From positions 122,170 through 186,169 of the forward strand of contig NZ_JABGCI010000009.1 in the NCBI RefSeq assembly GCF_019799905.1: 64,000 nucleotides of DNA, written 5' to 3'. This document shows, piece after piece, positions 26,873 to 35,760 of this stretch. Positions within the stretch are counted from its first letter, which is position 1. The number at the start of each line of letters is the position of its first letter. Made by a program: the position numbers and the translations under genes. A model generated the notes under the pieces. The model was not told where the DNA came from, searched no databases, and was given only the letters and a program-made list of their open reading frames with translations. Origin of the DNA: Trujillonella endophytica. Lineage in GTDB: Bacteria; Actinomycetota; Actinomycetes; Mycobacteriales; Geodermatophilaceae.

Positions 26873-27169
26873 TCCTCAACGGATGAGTTGAGCGCCGGTC
26901 GCCGGTCGGAGCAGGGTGGGTCCGCCCTGGTGCCGGTCGTCCTGGGCTCCGGAGAGCCGTACTCCGGCAGCGGCGGGGCCCCGGAGGTGCTGCTGGAGGA
27001 CCCGGTCGCCGTCGTGCAGGGCCGGCGGGTGCTGCACCTGGTCCACGACGTCCGGCGCCGAGGAGGGGAAGCAGCACCACCGTCCCGGCGTTGCACCGGA
27101 TGCCCCGGTCGCGGACGACTTGCGCCGACCGGGGGATCATGTGGCCCCCGCCCGACCCCTGGAGACCGT
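26873..27169. other. Intergenic stretch before nadA
   Basis: These 297 bases have open frames on both strands but none with family resemblance. A small inverted repeat, CTCAAC (26875-26880) and GTTGAG (26887-26892), directly follows the RNase H stop and may be a weak terminator or operator. The nadA promoter must lie here. Confidence 0.35.
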
Positions 27170-28201
27170 GTGACCTCGACCATCGCGCCCGCCACCCCTG
27201 CCGTGACCGGCGACGAGCGGACCCTGTCGCCCGCCGAGTACGAGAGCTGGGCCGCCGAGGTCCGCCGGCTCGCCGACGAGCGGAACGCGGTCATCCTCGC
27301 GCACAACTACCAGGTGCCCGAGATCCAGGACGTCGCCCACCACACCGGGGACTCGCTGTACCTGTCGCGGGTCGCCGCGCAGACCGACGCCCGCGAGATC
27401 GTGTTCTGCGGGGTCCACTTCATGGCCGAGACGGCGAAGATCCTGTCGCCGGACAAGACCGTGCTGCTCCCCGACCTCGACGCGGGCTGCTCGCTGGCCG
27501 ACAGCATCACCGCCGAGCAGCTGCGCGAGTGGAAGGCCGAGCACCCCGGGGCCGTCGTCGTCAGCTACGTCAACACCACCGCGGCGGTGAAGGCCGAGAC
27601 CGACATCTGCTGCACGTCGTCCAACGCGGCCGACGTCATCCGGTCCATCCCCGCCGACCGGGAGATCCTGTTCTGCCCCGACCAGTTCCTGGGCGCGCAC
27701 GTCAAGCGGGTGACGGGGCGGCAGGACATCCACGTCTGGGCGGGGGAGTGCCACGTGCACGCCGGCATCAGCCCCTCCGACGTCCGCTCCAAGGTCGCCG
27801 CCCACCCGGACGCCGAGATCCTCGTGCACCCCGAGTGCGGCTGCACCACCTCGGTGCTGGACCTCGTCAGCCACGGCGACCTCCCGGCCGACCGGACCCG
27901 CGTGCTCTCCACCGGTGGCATGGCCGACGCCGCGAAGAACACCACCGCCGGTCAGGTTCTGGTCGCCACCGAGGTCGGCATCCTGCACCAGCTGCGGTCC
28001 CTGAACAGCGGCACGGAGTTCATCCCGATGAACGACAGGGCCGCCTGCCGTTACATGAAGATGATCACGCCGGCCAAGCTGCTGCACACGCTGCGGACGG
28101 GCACGGGTGTCATCGACGTCGACCCCGAGACCGCCGCGCGCGCCCGCAAGGCGGTCGAGGCGATGGTCGCGATCGGGGAGCCCGGCCGCGGCGGCGAATG
28201 A
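27170..28201 (+). CDS. nadA: Quinolinate synthase A
   Basis: Iron-sulfur enzyme that condenses iminoaspartate with dihydroxyacetone phosphate to quinolinate, the start of NAD synthesis. The 343-residue product has the family blocks AHNYQVPEIQDVAHHTGDS, GVHFMAETAKIL, YVNTTAAVKAETDICCTSSN, HPECGCTTSVLD and STGGMADAA, with cysteines for the [4Fe-4S] cluster in the third and fourth blocks. GTG 27170 follows GGAGACC. nadB and nadC, its usual partners, are not found next to it: the next gene is a convergent permease. Confidence 0.95.
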   Translation: MTSTIAPATPAVTGDERTLSPAEYESWAAEVRRLADERNAVILAHNYQVPEIQDVAHHTGDSLYLSRVAAQTDAREIVFCGVHFMAETAKILSPDKTVLLPDLDAGCSLADSITAEQLREWKAEHPGAVVVSYVNTTAAVKAETDICCTSSNAADVIRSIPADREILFCPDQFLGAHVKRVTGRQDIHVWAGECHVHAGISPSDVRSKVAAHPDAEILVHPECGCTTSVLDLVSHGDLPADRTRVLSTGGMADAAKNTTAGQVLVATEVGILHQLRSLNSGTEFIPMNDRAACRYMKMITPAKLLHTLRTGTGVIDVDPETAARARKAVEAMVAIGEPGRGGE

Positions 28202-28264
28202 CGATCCGGTCGGCGTCGGCCCGGGACGGGGCTCGTCCGCGGGGACGGGGCGGCGGTGGAGGGG

Positions 28265-29020
28265 TCAGGCGCGGAGGAACAGGTAGATCGCCACCGCCAC
28301 CGCGAAGACGACGATGGAGACCCGGAGCGGCGTGACCGGGATCCGGCGGGCCACGCGCGCGCCGAGGAACCCGCCGAGCAGCGAGGCCGGTGCGGCCACG
28401 GCCACGGCCGTCCAGTCGACCGGCCCCCAGATGCCGAAGACGACGAGGGTGACCGTCGCGGTGACGGTCGACAGGGCCGACTTCAGCGCGTTGGCCAGCT
28501 TGAGGTCGTGCAGGCCGACGCCGAGGACGCCGACGAGGATGACGCCCAGCGCCCCGCCGAAGTAGCCGCCGTAGACGGTGGCGAGGAACAGGGCGACGTA
28601 CAGCCAGCGCGGGTCGGGGCGCGGGCCGCCGTCCGCGGTCAGGGCGATGCGGCGGGTGAGCAGCGGCTGCACCGCCAGCAGCGAGGCGGCCAGCAGCACG
28701 AGCACGGGGACGACGAGGTCGAACGCCGCGCTGGGCGTCGTGAGCAGCAGCACGCAGCCCGTCGTCCCGCCGAGCAGCGCGGTGATCCCGAACCGGACGA
28801 GACGACGGCCTTGACCCCGGTACTGGCCGCGGAAGCCGAGGACACCGCCGATGTACCCGGGCCACTGGGCGATCGAGTTCGTGACGTTGGCGGCGACCGT
28901 GCCCAGCCCGAGGGCGACCAGGACCGGGAAGAGGATCAGCGACCCGCCGCCGGCGATGCTGTTCATCACGCCTGCGACGAGGGCGACGCCGGCGATGATC
29001 AGCAGGTCGGGAGCGGACAC
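28265..29020 (-). CDS. TauE/SafE-family permease
   Basis: Integral membrane protein of 251 residues with about eight hydrophobic segments, of the sulfite/sulfoacetate exporter family. The diagnostic start IIAGVALVAGVMNSIAGGGSLILFPVL and the second-half TVYGGYFGGALGVILVG are present. It probably exports a small organic or sulfur anion; the substrate is not known. I chose GTG 29020; the open frame runs further, and ATG 29047 would overlap the divergent gene. Confidence 0.82.
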   Translation of the reverse strand: MSAPDLLIIAGVALVAGVMNSIAGGGSLILFPVLVALGLGTVAANVTNSIAQWPGYIGGVLGFRGQYRGQGRRLVRFGITALLGGTTGCVLLLTTPSAAFDLVVPVLVLLAASLLAVQPLLTRRIALTADGGPRPDPRWLYVALFLATVYGGYFGGALGVILVGVLGVGLHDLKLANALKSALSTVTATVTLVVFGIWGPVDWTAVAVAAPASLLGGFLGARVARRIPVTPLRVSIVVFAVAVAIYLFLRA

Positions 29021-29045
29021 GACGGTGCACCCTACGGTTGGCCCC

Positions 29046-29405
29046 ATGGGACTCCCGCGCAGGGCGAAGGTGCTGGTGGCCGCACTCGGCGGATCGGGCG
29101 TGATCCACCTGGTGCGGCCGCGCACCTACGAGTGGCTGGTACCGCCGGAGCTCGGCGACGCCCGCAGGTGGGTGCTGGCCAGCGGGGTGGCGGAGATCGG
29201 CACGGCCGCGCTCATGGCTGCCCCGGCCACCCGGCGGGCGGGGGGCTGGGCGGCGGTCGGGCTGCTGGTGGGCTTCCTCCCGGCGCACCTGCACACCTTC
29301 CGGGTGGTGCCGCGCGAGCCGCTGCCGATCACCGTCGCCGCCCTGCGGCTGCCGTTGCAGGTGCCGATGATCGGTGTCGCCCTGCGGGTGGCGCGCGGGC
29401 GCTGA
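29046..29405 (+). CDS. Small DoxX-like membrane protein
   Basis: A 119-residue protein with four hydrophobic segments (residues ~8-20, 42-55, 65-80 and 95-110). GVIHLVRPRTYEWLVPPELGDARRWVLASGVAEI resembles the DoxX-like/DUF4267 group, in which an early helix with a conserved histidine-arginine-proline patch is followed by three more helices. Function unknown. ATG 29046 lies 25 bases from the start of the divergent permease. The PIG-L gene follows 21 bases later, so the two are probably cotranscribed. Confidence 0.7.
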   Translation: MGLPRRAKVLVAALGGSGVIHLVRPRTYEWLVPPELGDARRWVLASGVAEIGTAALMAAPATRRAGGWAAVGLLVGFLPAHLHTFRVVPREPLPITVAALRLPLQVPMIGVALRVARGR

Positions 29406-29426
29406 CCCGGCGCAGGATCCGGTTCC

Positions 29427-30161
29427 ATGACCGACGCGCACCCCGAGCCGCTCCCCGACGACTGGGAGCGGGCCCTGGTGATCGTGGCCCACCCGGACGA
29501 CGTCGAGTACGGCTGCGCCGCCGCCGTCGCCGTCTGGACGGCGGCCGGCAGGGACGTCCGCTACGTGCTGGCGACCAGTGGCGAGGCCGGCATCGCGGGG
29601 TGTCCGCCGGAGGTCGCCGGGCCGGTCCGTGAGGATGAGCAGCGCCGGGCGGCCGCGGCCGTCGGGGTCTCCGTCGTCGAGTTCCTGGGCCACCCCGACG
29701 GCCGGCTCGTCGAGGGGCTGGACCTGCGCCGCGCGCTGGCCGCAGCGATCCGGCGGCACCGCCCGGAGCTCGTGGTGACGATGCACTGGGGCGAGACGTG
29801 GACGCCGCCGGGGGTGGCACCGGCGTACTGGAACAGCGCGGACCACCGGGCGCTGGGCCGCTGCGCGGTCGACGCCGTCGGCGACGCGGCCAACGAGTGG
29901 ATCTTCCCCGAGCTGGCCGATCCGGAGCCGTGGCGAGGCGTCCGCTGGATCGCCGTGAGCACGCCGACGGGCGTGAGCCACACCGTCGACGTCACCGACG
30001 GGGTGGAGCCGGCGGTCGCCTCGCTGACCGAGCACCGCCGCTACCTGGCGGCGCTGTCCGACGACCCGGTCGAGGAGCAGGCCCGGCGGCAGGTCGAGAT
30101 GGTCACGCCCGCCGGCCCCGACGGACAGCGGACCGCCGGGTTCGCCCTGTACGCGGGCTGA
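29427..30161 (+). CDS. PIG-L family deacetylase
   Basis: Zinc-dependent N-acetylglucosaminyl-type deacetylase of 244 residues. The signature VIVAHPDDVEYGCAA holds the metal-binding His and Asp-Asp near residues 17-20. FLGHPDGRL and a second histidine in NSADHRALGRCAVDA complete the site. Family members include MshB and Mca of mycothiol metabolism and LmbE-like enzymes, but this sequence is not clearly either, so I give no symbol. It ends ~130 bases before rnpB. Confidence 0.85.
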   Translation: MTDAHPEPLPDDWERALVIVAHPDDVEYGCAAAVAVWTAAGRDVRYVLATSGEAGIAGCPPEVAGPVREDEQRRAAAAVGVSVVEFLGHPDGRLVEGLDLRRALAAAIRRHRPELVVTMHWGETWTPPGVAPAYWNSADHRALGRCAVDAVGDAANEWIFPELADPEPWRGVRWIAVSTPTGVSHTVDVTDGVEPAVASLTEHRRYLAALSDDPVEEQARRQVEMVTPAGPDGQRTAGFALYAG

Positions 30162-30195
30162 TCTCGGGCCCGGTGCCGGTCGGCTCGTGGTCGCG

Positions 30196-30277
30196 GTGAT
30201 CGCCGTCCGCGCGCCGTCGTCGCCGTCCGCGCCATGCGCCGCGGGGTCCGCGGCCACCTGGCGAGGACGGCGATCAC
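30196..30277. repeat. 13-bp inverted repeat spanning the rnpB promoter
   Basis: GTGATCGCCGTCC (30196-30208) and GGACGGCGATCAC (30265-30277) are exact complements. The right arm abuts the -10 box of rnpB. It may end PIG-L transcription or influence rnpB. Ten bases of each arm match the repeat at 24,057-24,138. Confidence 0.55.
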
Positions 30278-30283
30278 TAGACT
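30278..30283 (+). promoter_or_regulatory. -10 box of rnpB
   Basis: TAGACT, seven bases before the first base of the predicted RNase P RNA; matches the sigma-70-type -10 hexamer. No strong -35 is visible about 17 bases upstream. Confidence 0.55.
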
Positions 30284-30290
30284 GTCGGCA

Positions 30291-30726
30291 CGACGGACGA
30301 GTCGGCTGGGCGGTCGCGTCGGCGGGGGAGACCCCGTCGCCGAGGAACGTCCGGGCTCCACAGGGCAGGGTGGTCGCCAACAGCGACCCGGGGTGACCCG
30401 CGGGACAGTGCCACAGAGAACAGACCGCCGGCGGCGCCTCTCCGGAGGCGTGGCCGGTAAGGGTGAAACGGCGGTGTAAGAGACCACCGCACACCGGGTG
30501 ACCGGTGTGGCTCGGTAAACCCCACCCGGAGCAAGGTCGAGAGGGACGGCGGACTGGGCGACCAGGCCACCGTCCTGCGCAGGCGTTCGAGGGCTGCCCG
30601 CCCGAGCCTGCGGGTGGACCGCTCGAGCCTGCCGGCAACGGCAGGCCTAGATGGATGGCCGCTCATCGGGAGGCCGTGAGGCACCCGGGGACAGAACCCG
30701 GCGTACAGGCCGACTCGTCCGTCGCC
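30291..30726 (+). ncRNA. rnpB: RNase P RNA, class A
   Basis: Catalytic RNA that trims tRNA 5' leaders. The universal cores are visible: GAGGAACGTCCGGGCTCCAC near the 5' end, ACAGAACCCGGCGTACAGGC near the 3' end, and GGTAAGGGTGAAACGGCGG in between. Helix P1 is formed by 30291-30305 and 30710-30724, fifteen exact pairs. The ~436-base length is normal for class A in actinobacteria. The final 30 bases double as an attachment site for the element that begins next to it. Because the site carries the P1 3' strand, rnpB stays whole after insertion. Confidence 0.96.
30697..30726. other. Attachment site attL in the 3' end of rnpB
   Basis: Thirty bases beginning CCCGGCGTACAGG and ending GTCCGTCGCC recur at 46,511-46,540 with one mismatch and at 51,828-51,857 without any. 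Only this copy has the full rnpB in front of it. The integrase stop is 18 bases further on, as usual for a tyrosine integrase next to its site. Confidence 0.88.
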
Positions 30727-30744
30727 CGCCTCTGACCAGCACTT

Positions 30745-31857
30745 TTACGGTTGGAGGTGGGCGTCAGTCCGCACAGAGTCCGCAACTCGATTCGCACCCC
30801 GGCCGAGGACGGCGTCCACCGCGGCCCGTGTCCGGTCGTCCGAGTCGGGCCACAGATGGCTGTAGGTGTCGAGCGTCTCGGCGGCGTTGGCATGTCCCAG
30901 CCGGGCCTGGACGGTCTTCACCGACTCCCCGTGCCGGATCAGCAGGCTCGCGTAGAAGTGCCGGAGGGCGTGCATCGTCACGCCACTGAGGCCGGCCCGC
31001 TTGACCGCCGGCCGCCAGACGCGATCGGAGAACGCCGTCCGGCGAATCGGCTCGCCGAGTTCCGTCGTGAAGAGGAACCCGTCGGTCGGCCAGGTGGCGA
31101 GGTGGGCGGCCAGCGCGACGACGACGACCTGGGGGAGGGGGACCACCCGGACCGAGGCGGCCGTCTTCGGCGGCGTCAAGTACGGCGCACGGTCGGGCAT
31201 CGTGACCAGCTGCCGGTCAACCGTGAGCTGGCGGCGGAGGAAGTCGACTCGATCGACCGTCAGGCCGAAGGCCTCGCCCTGCCGGAGACCGGTGCCGGCG
31301 GCCAAGGTGACCAGGGCCTGGTAGCGGTCCGGCATCGCGTCGGTGAGGGCCTCAACGGCCTCGAGGCTCAGCGGTACGACGCGCGGTCGGTGGACCTTGG
31401 GAAGCTTGGTCCCCTCACACGGCGACGCGGCGATCCTGCGGTCGCGGACGGCGGCCTTGAAGATGCCGGCGAGGATGCGGTGGACGACGCCCACGGTGGA
31501 CGGCGCCAGATCGAGCGACAGGCGCTTGACGAGGGCCTGGACATCGCTGGGCAGGACCGTCGACAGGCGTTTGTCACCAAGACTCGGGTAGACGTGCCGG
31601 CGCAGCATCGTCTCGACGTGCGCGGCGGTGGTGGCCCGATGTACCTGCGCGGCCCGCCACTCCTCCGCGTAGTCGCGGACCGTCAGCCGGCCCGCAGCCG
31701 GGTCGACGTACTGCCCGGTGACCATCGACGCGGTCATCTCGTCGAGCCAGCGCTGGGCGTCGACCTTCCGCTTGAAGTGGCGGGCGTGCTCCTTGCCGGC
31801 GGCATCACGGAAGCGCGGCCGGTAGGAGCCGTCTGGTCTGCGGGCGATGTTCGGCAT
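30745..31857 (-). CDS. Tyrosine recombinase / integrase
   Basis: Site-specific integrase of 370 residues. An N-terminal arm-binding region (PNIARRPDGSYRPRFRD) and a SAM-like core-binding domain (residues ~60-150) precede the catalytic domain. The catalytic residues are in place: Arg in GTGLRQGEA near 193, Lys in PPKTAASVR, His-x-x-Arg in HALRHFY near 294, His in RLGHA, and the nucleophile Tyr in TLDTYSHLW near 331. Its stop lies 18 bases from the rnpB attachment core. Its last codons contain a tandem AGTCCGC repeat that recurs at the right end of the element and is probably an arm site. Confidence 0.95.
   Translation of the reverse strand: MPNIARRPDGSYRPRFRDAAGKEHARHFKRKVDAQRWLDEMTASMVTGQYVDPAAGRLTVRDYAEEWRAAQVHRATTAAHVETMLRRHVYPSLGDKRLSTVLPSDVQALVKRLSLDLAPSTVGVVHRILAGIFKAAVRDRRIAASPCEGTKLPKVHRPRVVPLSLEAVEALTDAMPDRYQALVTLAAGTGLRQGEAFGLTVDRVDFLRRQLTVDRQLVTMPDRAPYLTPPKTAASVRVVPLPQVVVVALAAHLATWPTDGFLFTTELGEPIRRTAFSDRVWRPAVKRAGLSGVTMHALRHFYASLLIRHGESVKTVQARLGHANAAETLDTYSHLWPDSDDRTRAAVDAVLGRGANRVADSVRTDAHLQP
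30766..30783. promoter_or_regulatory. Left integrase arm-type site (proposed)
   Basis: AGTCCGC is repeated at an 11-base period with ACAG between. It lies 39 bases inside attL and within the last codons of the integrase gene. The same 18 bases occur at 46,384-46,401 near the other end. Confidence 0.5.
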
Positions 31858-32123
31858 GCCTGCCCCTCGCGTGATCAGGAGTGGGGCTCAGTGGCGCCCA
31901 CCTCGGTCTCGTCGACTTAGCGCGTGATGAGGTGGTTGAGCGGCGACGGATGAGATCTGTGGAGGACGCAAGCACCTGTGGACATCCGCGGCCCTGCCTC
32001 AGCACCGTGCTTTCTCCGCCACTTCTCCAGTAGGTCGTTGGGACAGAGCCGGCTCCACCGACGAGATCTCCAGTGCTCGTCTCACAAGTTGGCGAAGGTG
32101 ACGTCGATGCCGCCGGCGACCGA
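31858..32123. other. Intergenic stretch between integrase and Xis-like gene
   Basis: No coding frame with family resemblance is seen in these 266 bases. The integrase promoter, reading leftward, is expected here. Confidence 0.4.
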
Positions 32124-32336
32124 TCAGCGACGGAGAGCCTGAGCTTCGTGCTGAGCGTCGATCCAGCGACGGAGGTCGTCGGAGCGGTAGAGGACGCGGC
32201 GGCCGAGGCGGAAGCTGCGCGGGCCGGTGCCGAGGTGGCGCCAGTACCGGAGGGTGGCGACGGGGGCTCGGAGGAGTTCGGCGGCTTCGGTGATGGTGAG
32301 CAGTTCGGGCTCGCGATTGGCGGGGTGGTCGGTCAT
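32124..32336 (-). CDS. Helix-turn-helix excisionase-like protein
   Basis: A 70-residue DNA-binding protein with a MerR/Xis winged-helix fold: LLTITEAAELLRAPVATLRYWRHLGTGPRSFRLGRRVLYRSDDLRRWIDAQ. Proteins like this are the recombination directionality factors of actinobacterial integrative elements and may also repress. It lies between the integrase and relaxase genes on the same strand, supporting the excisionase role. ATG 32336 is the obvious start. Confidence 0.82.
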   Translation of the reverse strand: MTDHPANREPELLTITEAAELLRAPVATLRYWRHLGTGPRSFRLGRRVLYRSDDLRRWIDAQHEAQALRR

Positions 32337-32489
32337 GGCTGACTCCGGTCTGGTCGGGGTGCTCCGTCACCGGGAGAAGGCGCCGATCGGGAGCTGGTGG
32401 CGACAGCCCACAGCCAGTTCGTGCAGAAATCCTCCAGTTGCAGCCCGCGGGTTAGATCGGAGGCCGGCACGCCGGCTGGACGCGTCGCC

Positions 32490-35264
32490 TCATCGGCCGA
32501 TGCCTCGCGCAGCACTCCGCGGGGCCAGGGAGGGTCCGCGGCGTTCGTAGTCGGGCCGGGGGATGCCAGGTGCCGGGGTGGGCGGCCGGGTGGGGGCGTA
32601 GCGGTCGGCCTCCCGGGCGGCAAGTCCGGTGGCGTGACGGGGGCCGAGGTCGGCGCGGTCGCGGCCGAAGGCCGCGATCCACTGCTCACGTGCCTGGTCG
32701 GGGTCGGTGGCGATGAGGTGTGCGGTGTTGGCGGTGCGGCCGCGGGTCATCCCGACGTAGGCCGCGGCGGCGCCGGTGAACTCGCCGAGGACCAGATGCG
32801 CGGCGGTGACGGTGGCGCCTTGGACGCCGTGCACGGTGGTGGCGTAGGCCAACTCGACGTAGTCGGTGACGTAGTCGGACGGCAGGACCCGGACATCGGG
32901 TCCTGCCGGGGTGACAACACCGGCTGGGACGTCACCCCTGCCGGCGGTGTCCGGGGTCACGTGCAGGCCCCCGTGGCGGTCGACGGCGGTGACGGTCCAG
33001 GTGTCGCGGTTGGCCACGTCCAGGACTCGATCGTTGCGGCGGGTGGCGATCCGGTCGCCGGCGCCGATCCGCTGTCCGGTTCGGGTGGTCACGACGTCGG
33101 TGTCGTCGACGCGGCTGGCGGTAATCAGCCGGGCCCGGACGGCGGCGCTGAGGGCGTTGACCTGCTCGAGGGTGTTGGCTACCAGCGCAACCTCGGCGGC
33201 CAGGCTGTCGGCGGCGATGCCGGCGAGCGCAGTCTCCAGCGCCTCGGCATCGCGGTGTAGCCGAACTTGGCCGCGCGCGAGGAGCGCGTCGAACACCGCG
33301 CCCGGGTCGTGGCTGCGCCGCATCGCCAGCGACAGCGCGGCGTACTCGTCGTCTCGGACCGTCGCGCCGGCGGCGTCGGTGCGGGTGAAGCGGTGCACCG
33401 ACTCCAGATTCAGACACGCCCCGGAGTCGACCCTGTCGGCCGCTTTGGCGGCGAGGTCCAGCACGCCGCCCCGGCCGACCGCGGCGAGTTGGTGGCGGTC
33501 TCCGAGCAGCGCCACGCGCGCCTGGCATTCGTCGGCGATGACCAGCAGCGCCCGGGCGGTGTCCTGGTCCAGCATGCCGGCCTCATCGATGACCAGCAGA
33601 TCGCCCGGCCGTAACCAGGCCAGGTCCGGGCCGGTGTACTCATGGCCGGTGCGCGGGTCGACCTCCCCGTCGGCTAGGCGGGTCCAGGCTCCGGATTCGG
33701 TCCAGCGCCAGCCGTACTGGTAGGCCAGCCACGCCGCCGATCCGGCGGATGCGCCGGTCTCGGTGCGGGCGACCTTTGCGGCCTTCAGCGTCGGGGTGAC
33801 CACGACCAGCCCGCGGTCCTGCAGCTGCAGGACGGCGCGGGTGGCAGCCAGGGTGGTGGTCTTGCCGGCTCCGGCCGCGCCCTCAAGCACCGTGAGCTGC
33901 CGGTCGCCGGTCAGCAGGGTGACCGCGGCGGCTTGACCGTCATCGAGCCCGCTGGCTAGCCACGCGGGCAGCGGCTCCGGCTCGGGCGGTGGCTCTCGTA
34001 AAGCCCCGGCGCGAGCGGTGAACCGGGCGGTGAGGTTGGCCTCGACCTCCAGCACCGGGCGGGAGGTCCAGGCCCGGATGTGCTCGGGCACCAGGTCACG
34101 CTCGAGCAGCGGCACGCACCGGTCCAGAGCGCGGGCGGTGAGGTCCTCGGCCAGCTCGAGGCGCACGGCTGCCTCGGCGACGATGCCGTCGGCGGCGAGC
34201 AGCTGCTCGACCTCGCCGCGGATGTCGGCGGCGTTCCACGCCGAGCGGTCGGCCGCCAGCCGGGTCAGTACCCGCTCGGCGGCGGCGTCGCGGTCCAGCG
34301 CCCCGACCGGCGTCGGGGCCAGCGCGACGCGCCCCGTGGGGTCGCGGTACCCGAGGTCGGCGAGCTCGGCCCGCCAGCGGTCCTCCAGTACCTCCCCTGG
34401 GCGAGGGTGGACCTTATCGGGGCGGCCGTCGGCCCAGGCCCGCGCTTCCCAGGCTCGGCGCAGCGCCGGCCCGGCGCGTTCGCCGGGATGCGTCTGGGTC
34501 CATGCGCGTTCGTAGCGGGCCGTGTTCGCAGCGATCTGTGCCGCCCGCGCGCTCATCAGACCCACATAAGGAGCGAGCTGCCGCAGTTCTCCAGTGCCGT
34601 CCGGAGTGAACCCGTGGGCCGCCCATGCCGCCCGCAGCTGGGGGTCGGTGAGCATCGCGCCATGCCCGATCCCGTTGATCGCCGCCAGCGAGTCCCGGAT
34701 GGCGACGGTGTCCAGCCCGCGCCACTTGCCGGCAGCGAAGACCCGAGCGAGCAGCTGTAGGTGCACATGCCGGTGCGGATCCCCGGCGCGGGAGGTGTGG
34801 TGCCGGACCGCCGCGGCCTCCAGCCTCGCCACCGGTACCTGCAGCTGTCCTCCGCGGGGTCCGACCCGGGTGGTGGCGTGCTCGGACAGCCAGCCCAGGA
34901 TCTGCTCGACCGCGCGGTCCTGGGCCGCGTCGTAGGCGGCGGCGATGTCTGGATGCAGTGCTGCGGCCAGCGACCACGACTTCGGGCCGTTGACGACGAC
35001 CTCGACGAACCGCACCGCGCGGTCATCGGTGCGCAGCCGGCCCCGAGGCTCCCCGCTGGCCGGGTTGGAGCCGGCCACCCATGTCTCGTAGGCGTCGCCG
35101 GACAGCGGAGCCAACTCACGGACTCCTTCGGCACCGGCGGTGTAGCGGCGGGCGATCCCGGTCCCCTCGGTCAGGTAGTAGTCATCCGCCCGGCCCCGGC
35201 CGGCCTCGACGTAATGGCGGGCAGCGACCGGTGCGCCGGTGTAGACCTTCATCCCGCCGCGCAT
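32490..35264 (-). CDS. MobF-family relaxase with helicase domain (TrwC/TraA-like)
   Basis: Conjugative relaxase-helicase of 924 residues that nicks at oriT and leads the strand to the recipient. The N-terminal TrwC domain has the paired catalytic tyrosines in DDYYLTEGTG near residue 29 and the three-histidine metal motif in HHTSRAGDPHRHVHLQLL near 158-175. The C-terminal superfamily 1 helicase has Walker A GAAGAGKTTT near 463, Walker B LLVIDEAGML near 553, and LGDRHQLAAVGRGG. ATG 35264 is preceded by little spacer, and the likely oriT lies just upstream. No partner coupling protein is encoded here. Confidence 0.93.
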   Translation of the reverse strand: MRGGMKVYTGAPVAARHYVEAGRGRADDYYLTEGTGIARRYTAGAEGVRELAPLSGDAYETWVAGSNPASGEPRGRLRTDDRAVRFVEVVVNGPKSWSLAAALHPDIAAAYDAAQDRAVEQILGWLSEHATTRVGPRGGQLQVPVARLEAAAVRHHTSRAGDPHRHVHLQLLARVFAAGKWRGLDTVAIRDSLAAINGIGHGAMLTDPQLRAAWAAHGFTPDGTGELRQLAPYVGLMSARAAQIAANTARYERAWTQTHPGERAGPALRRAWEARAWADGRPDKVHPRPGEVLEDRWRAELADLGYRDPTGRVALAPTPVGALDRDAAAERVLTRLAADRSAWNAADIRGEVEQLLAADGIVAEAAVRLELAEDLTARALDRCVPLLERDLVPEHIRAWTSRPVLEVEANLTARFTARAGALREPPPEPEPLPAWLASGLDDGQAAAVTLLTGDRQLTVLEGAAGAGKTTTLAATRAVLQLQDRGLVVVTPTLKAAKVARTETGASAGSAAWLAYQYGWRWTESGAWTRLADGEVDPRTGHEYTGPDLAWLRPGDLLVIDEAGMLDQDTARALLVIADECQARVALLGDRHQLAAVGRGGVLDLAAKAADRVDSGACLNLESVHRFTRTDAAGATVRDDEYAALSLAMRRSHDPGAVFDALLARGQVRLHRDAEALETALAGIAADSLAAEVALVANTLEQVNALSAAVRARLITASRVDDTDVVTTRTGQRIGAGDRIATRRNDRVLDVANRDTWTVTAVDRHGGLHVTPDTAGRGDVPAGVVTPAGPDVRVLPSDYVTDYVELAYATTVHGVQGATVTAAHLVLGEFTGAAAAYVGMTRGRTANTAHLIATDPDQAREQWIAAFGRDRADLGPRHATGLAAREADRYAPTRPPTPAPGIPRPDYERRGPSLAPRSAARGIGR

Positions 35265-35760
35265 TTATCAACGCCACCCAACAATGACCAACACGTCACC
35301 CCCAGAAATGCCAAATGGCCCCGCGAAGCGGGGCCCGAGCTACCCCCTATTGGTAGCATGCGTGCCGTTCTCTAGTCCATCCCCGGACATTGTTGGTATG
35401 CGCCGATTGTTGTTGCGGCGTCGAATGTTCCGCGACCTGTCTCGTGTTCAGGCGCCTGAGCGCTCCGCAGACCGTGCTCGGCGAGTGCTGCCTCGCGACT
35501 GTCTGGGAGGACGCCGCCGCTTCCGCCGCGCGGTCGCCCCACGGGGGCTCAGGGCCGAGACCAAGAACGCTGGCGAAGACCTCCTGCTCCTAGACGTCGA
35601 GGCCGTCGACGAGGGCTCGGCAGTCCCGAGGCGCCGGACTGCAGGGGTGTCCCAGAAGGTGGCTTCAGGGACGCGCGATGTGGCATCTGAACGCCTCGCC
35701 GGACAGTCGGCCGGCCGCTCGCCGGCTTAACGGTCCGATCCGATCCGTAGCCTCAGCCTC
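35265..35760. other. Relaxase upstream region, candidate oriT
   Basis: About 500 bases without a convincing gene. Two hairpins stand out: GGCCCCGC (35317-35324) with GCGGGGCC (35328-35335) around GAA, and CTACC/GGTAG flanking CCCTATT at 35340-35356. AT-rich patches lie around them. An oriT next to a MobF relaxase start is expected, and this is the best candidate. A 148-codon rightward frame (35284-35730) has no recognisable content. Confidence 0.35.

Noticed and set aside
26888..27169. N-terminal extension of nadA back to 26,888
   Set aside because: The extension has no similarity to NadA and the product already has normal length from GTG 27170.
35284..35730. A 148-codon rightward frame after the relaxase
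   Set aside because: Arginine-rich composition of a non-coding high-GC frame, no clear ribosome site, and it covers the likely oriT.
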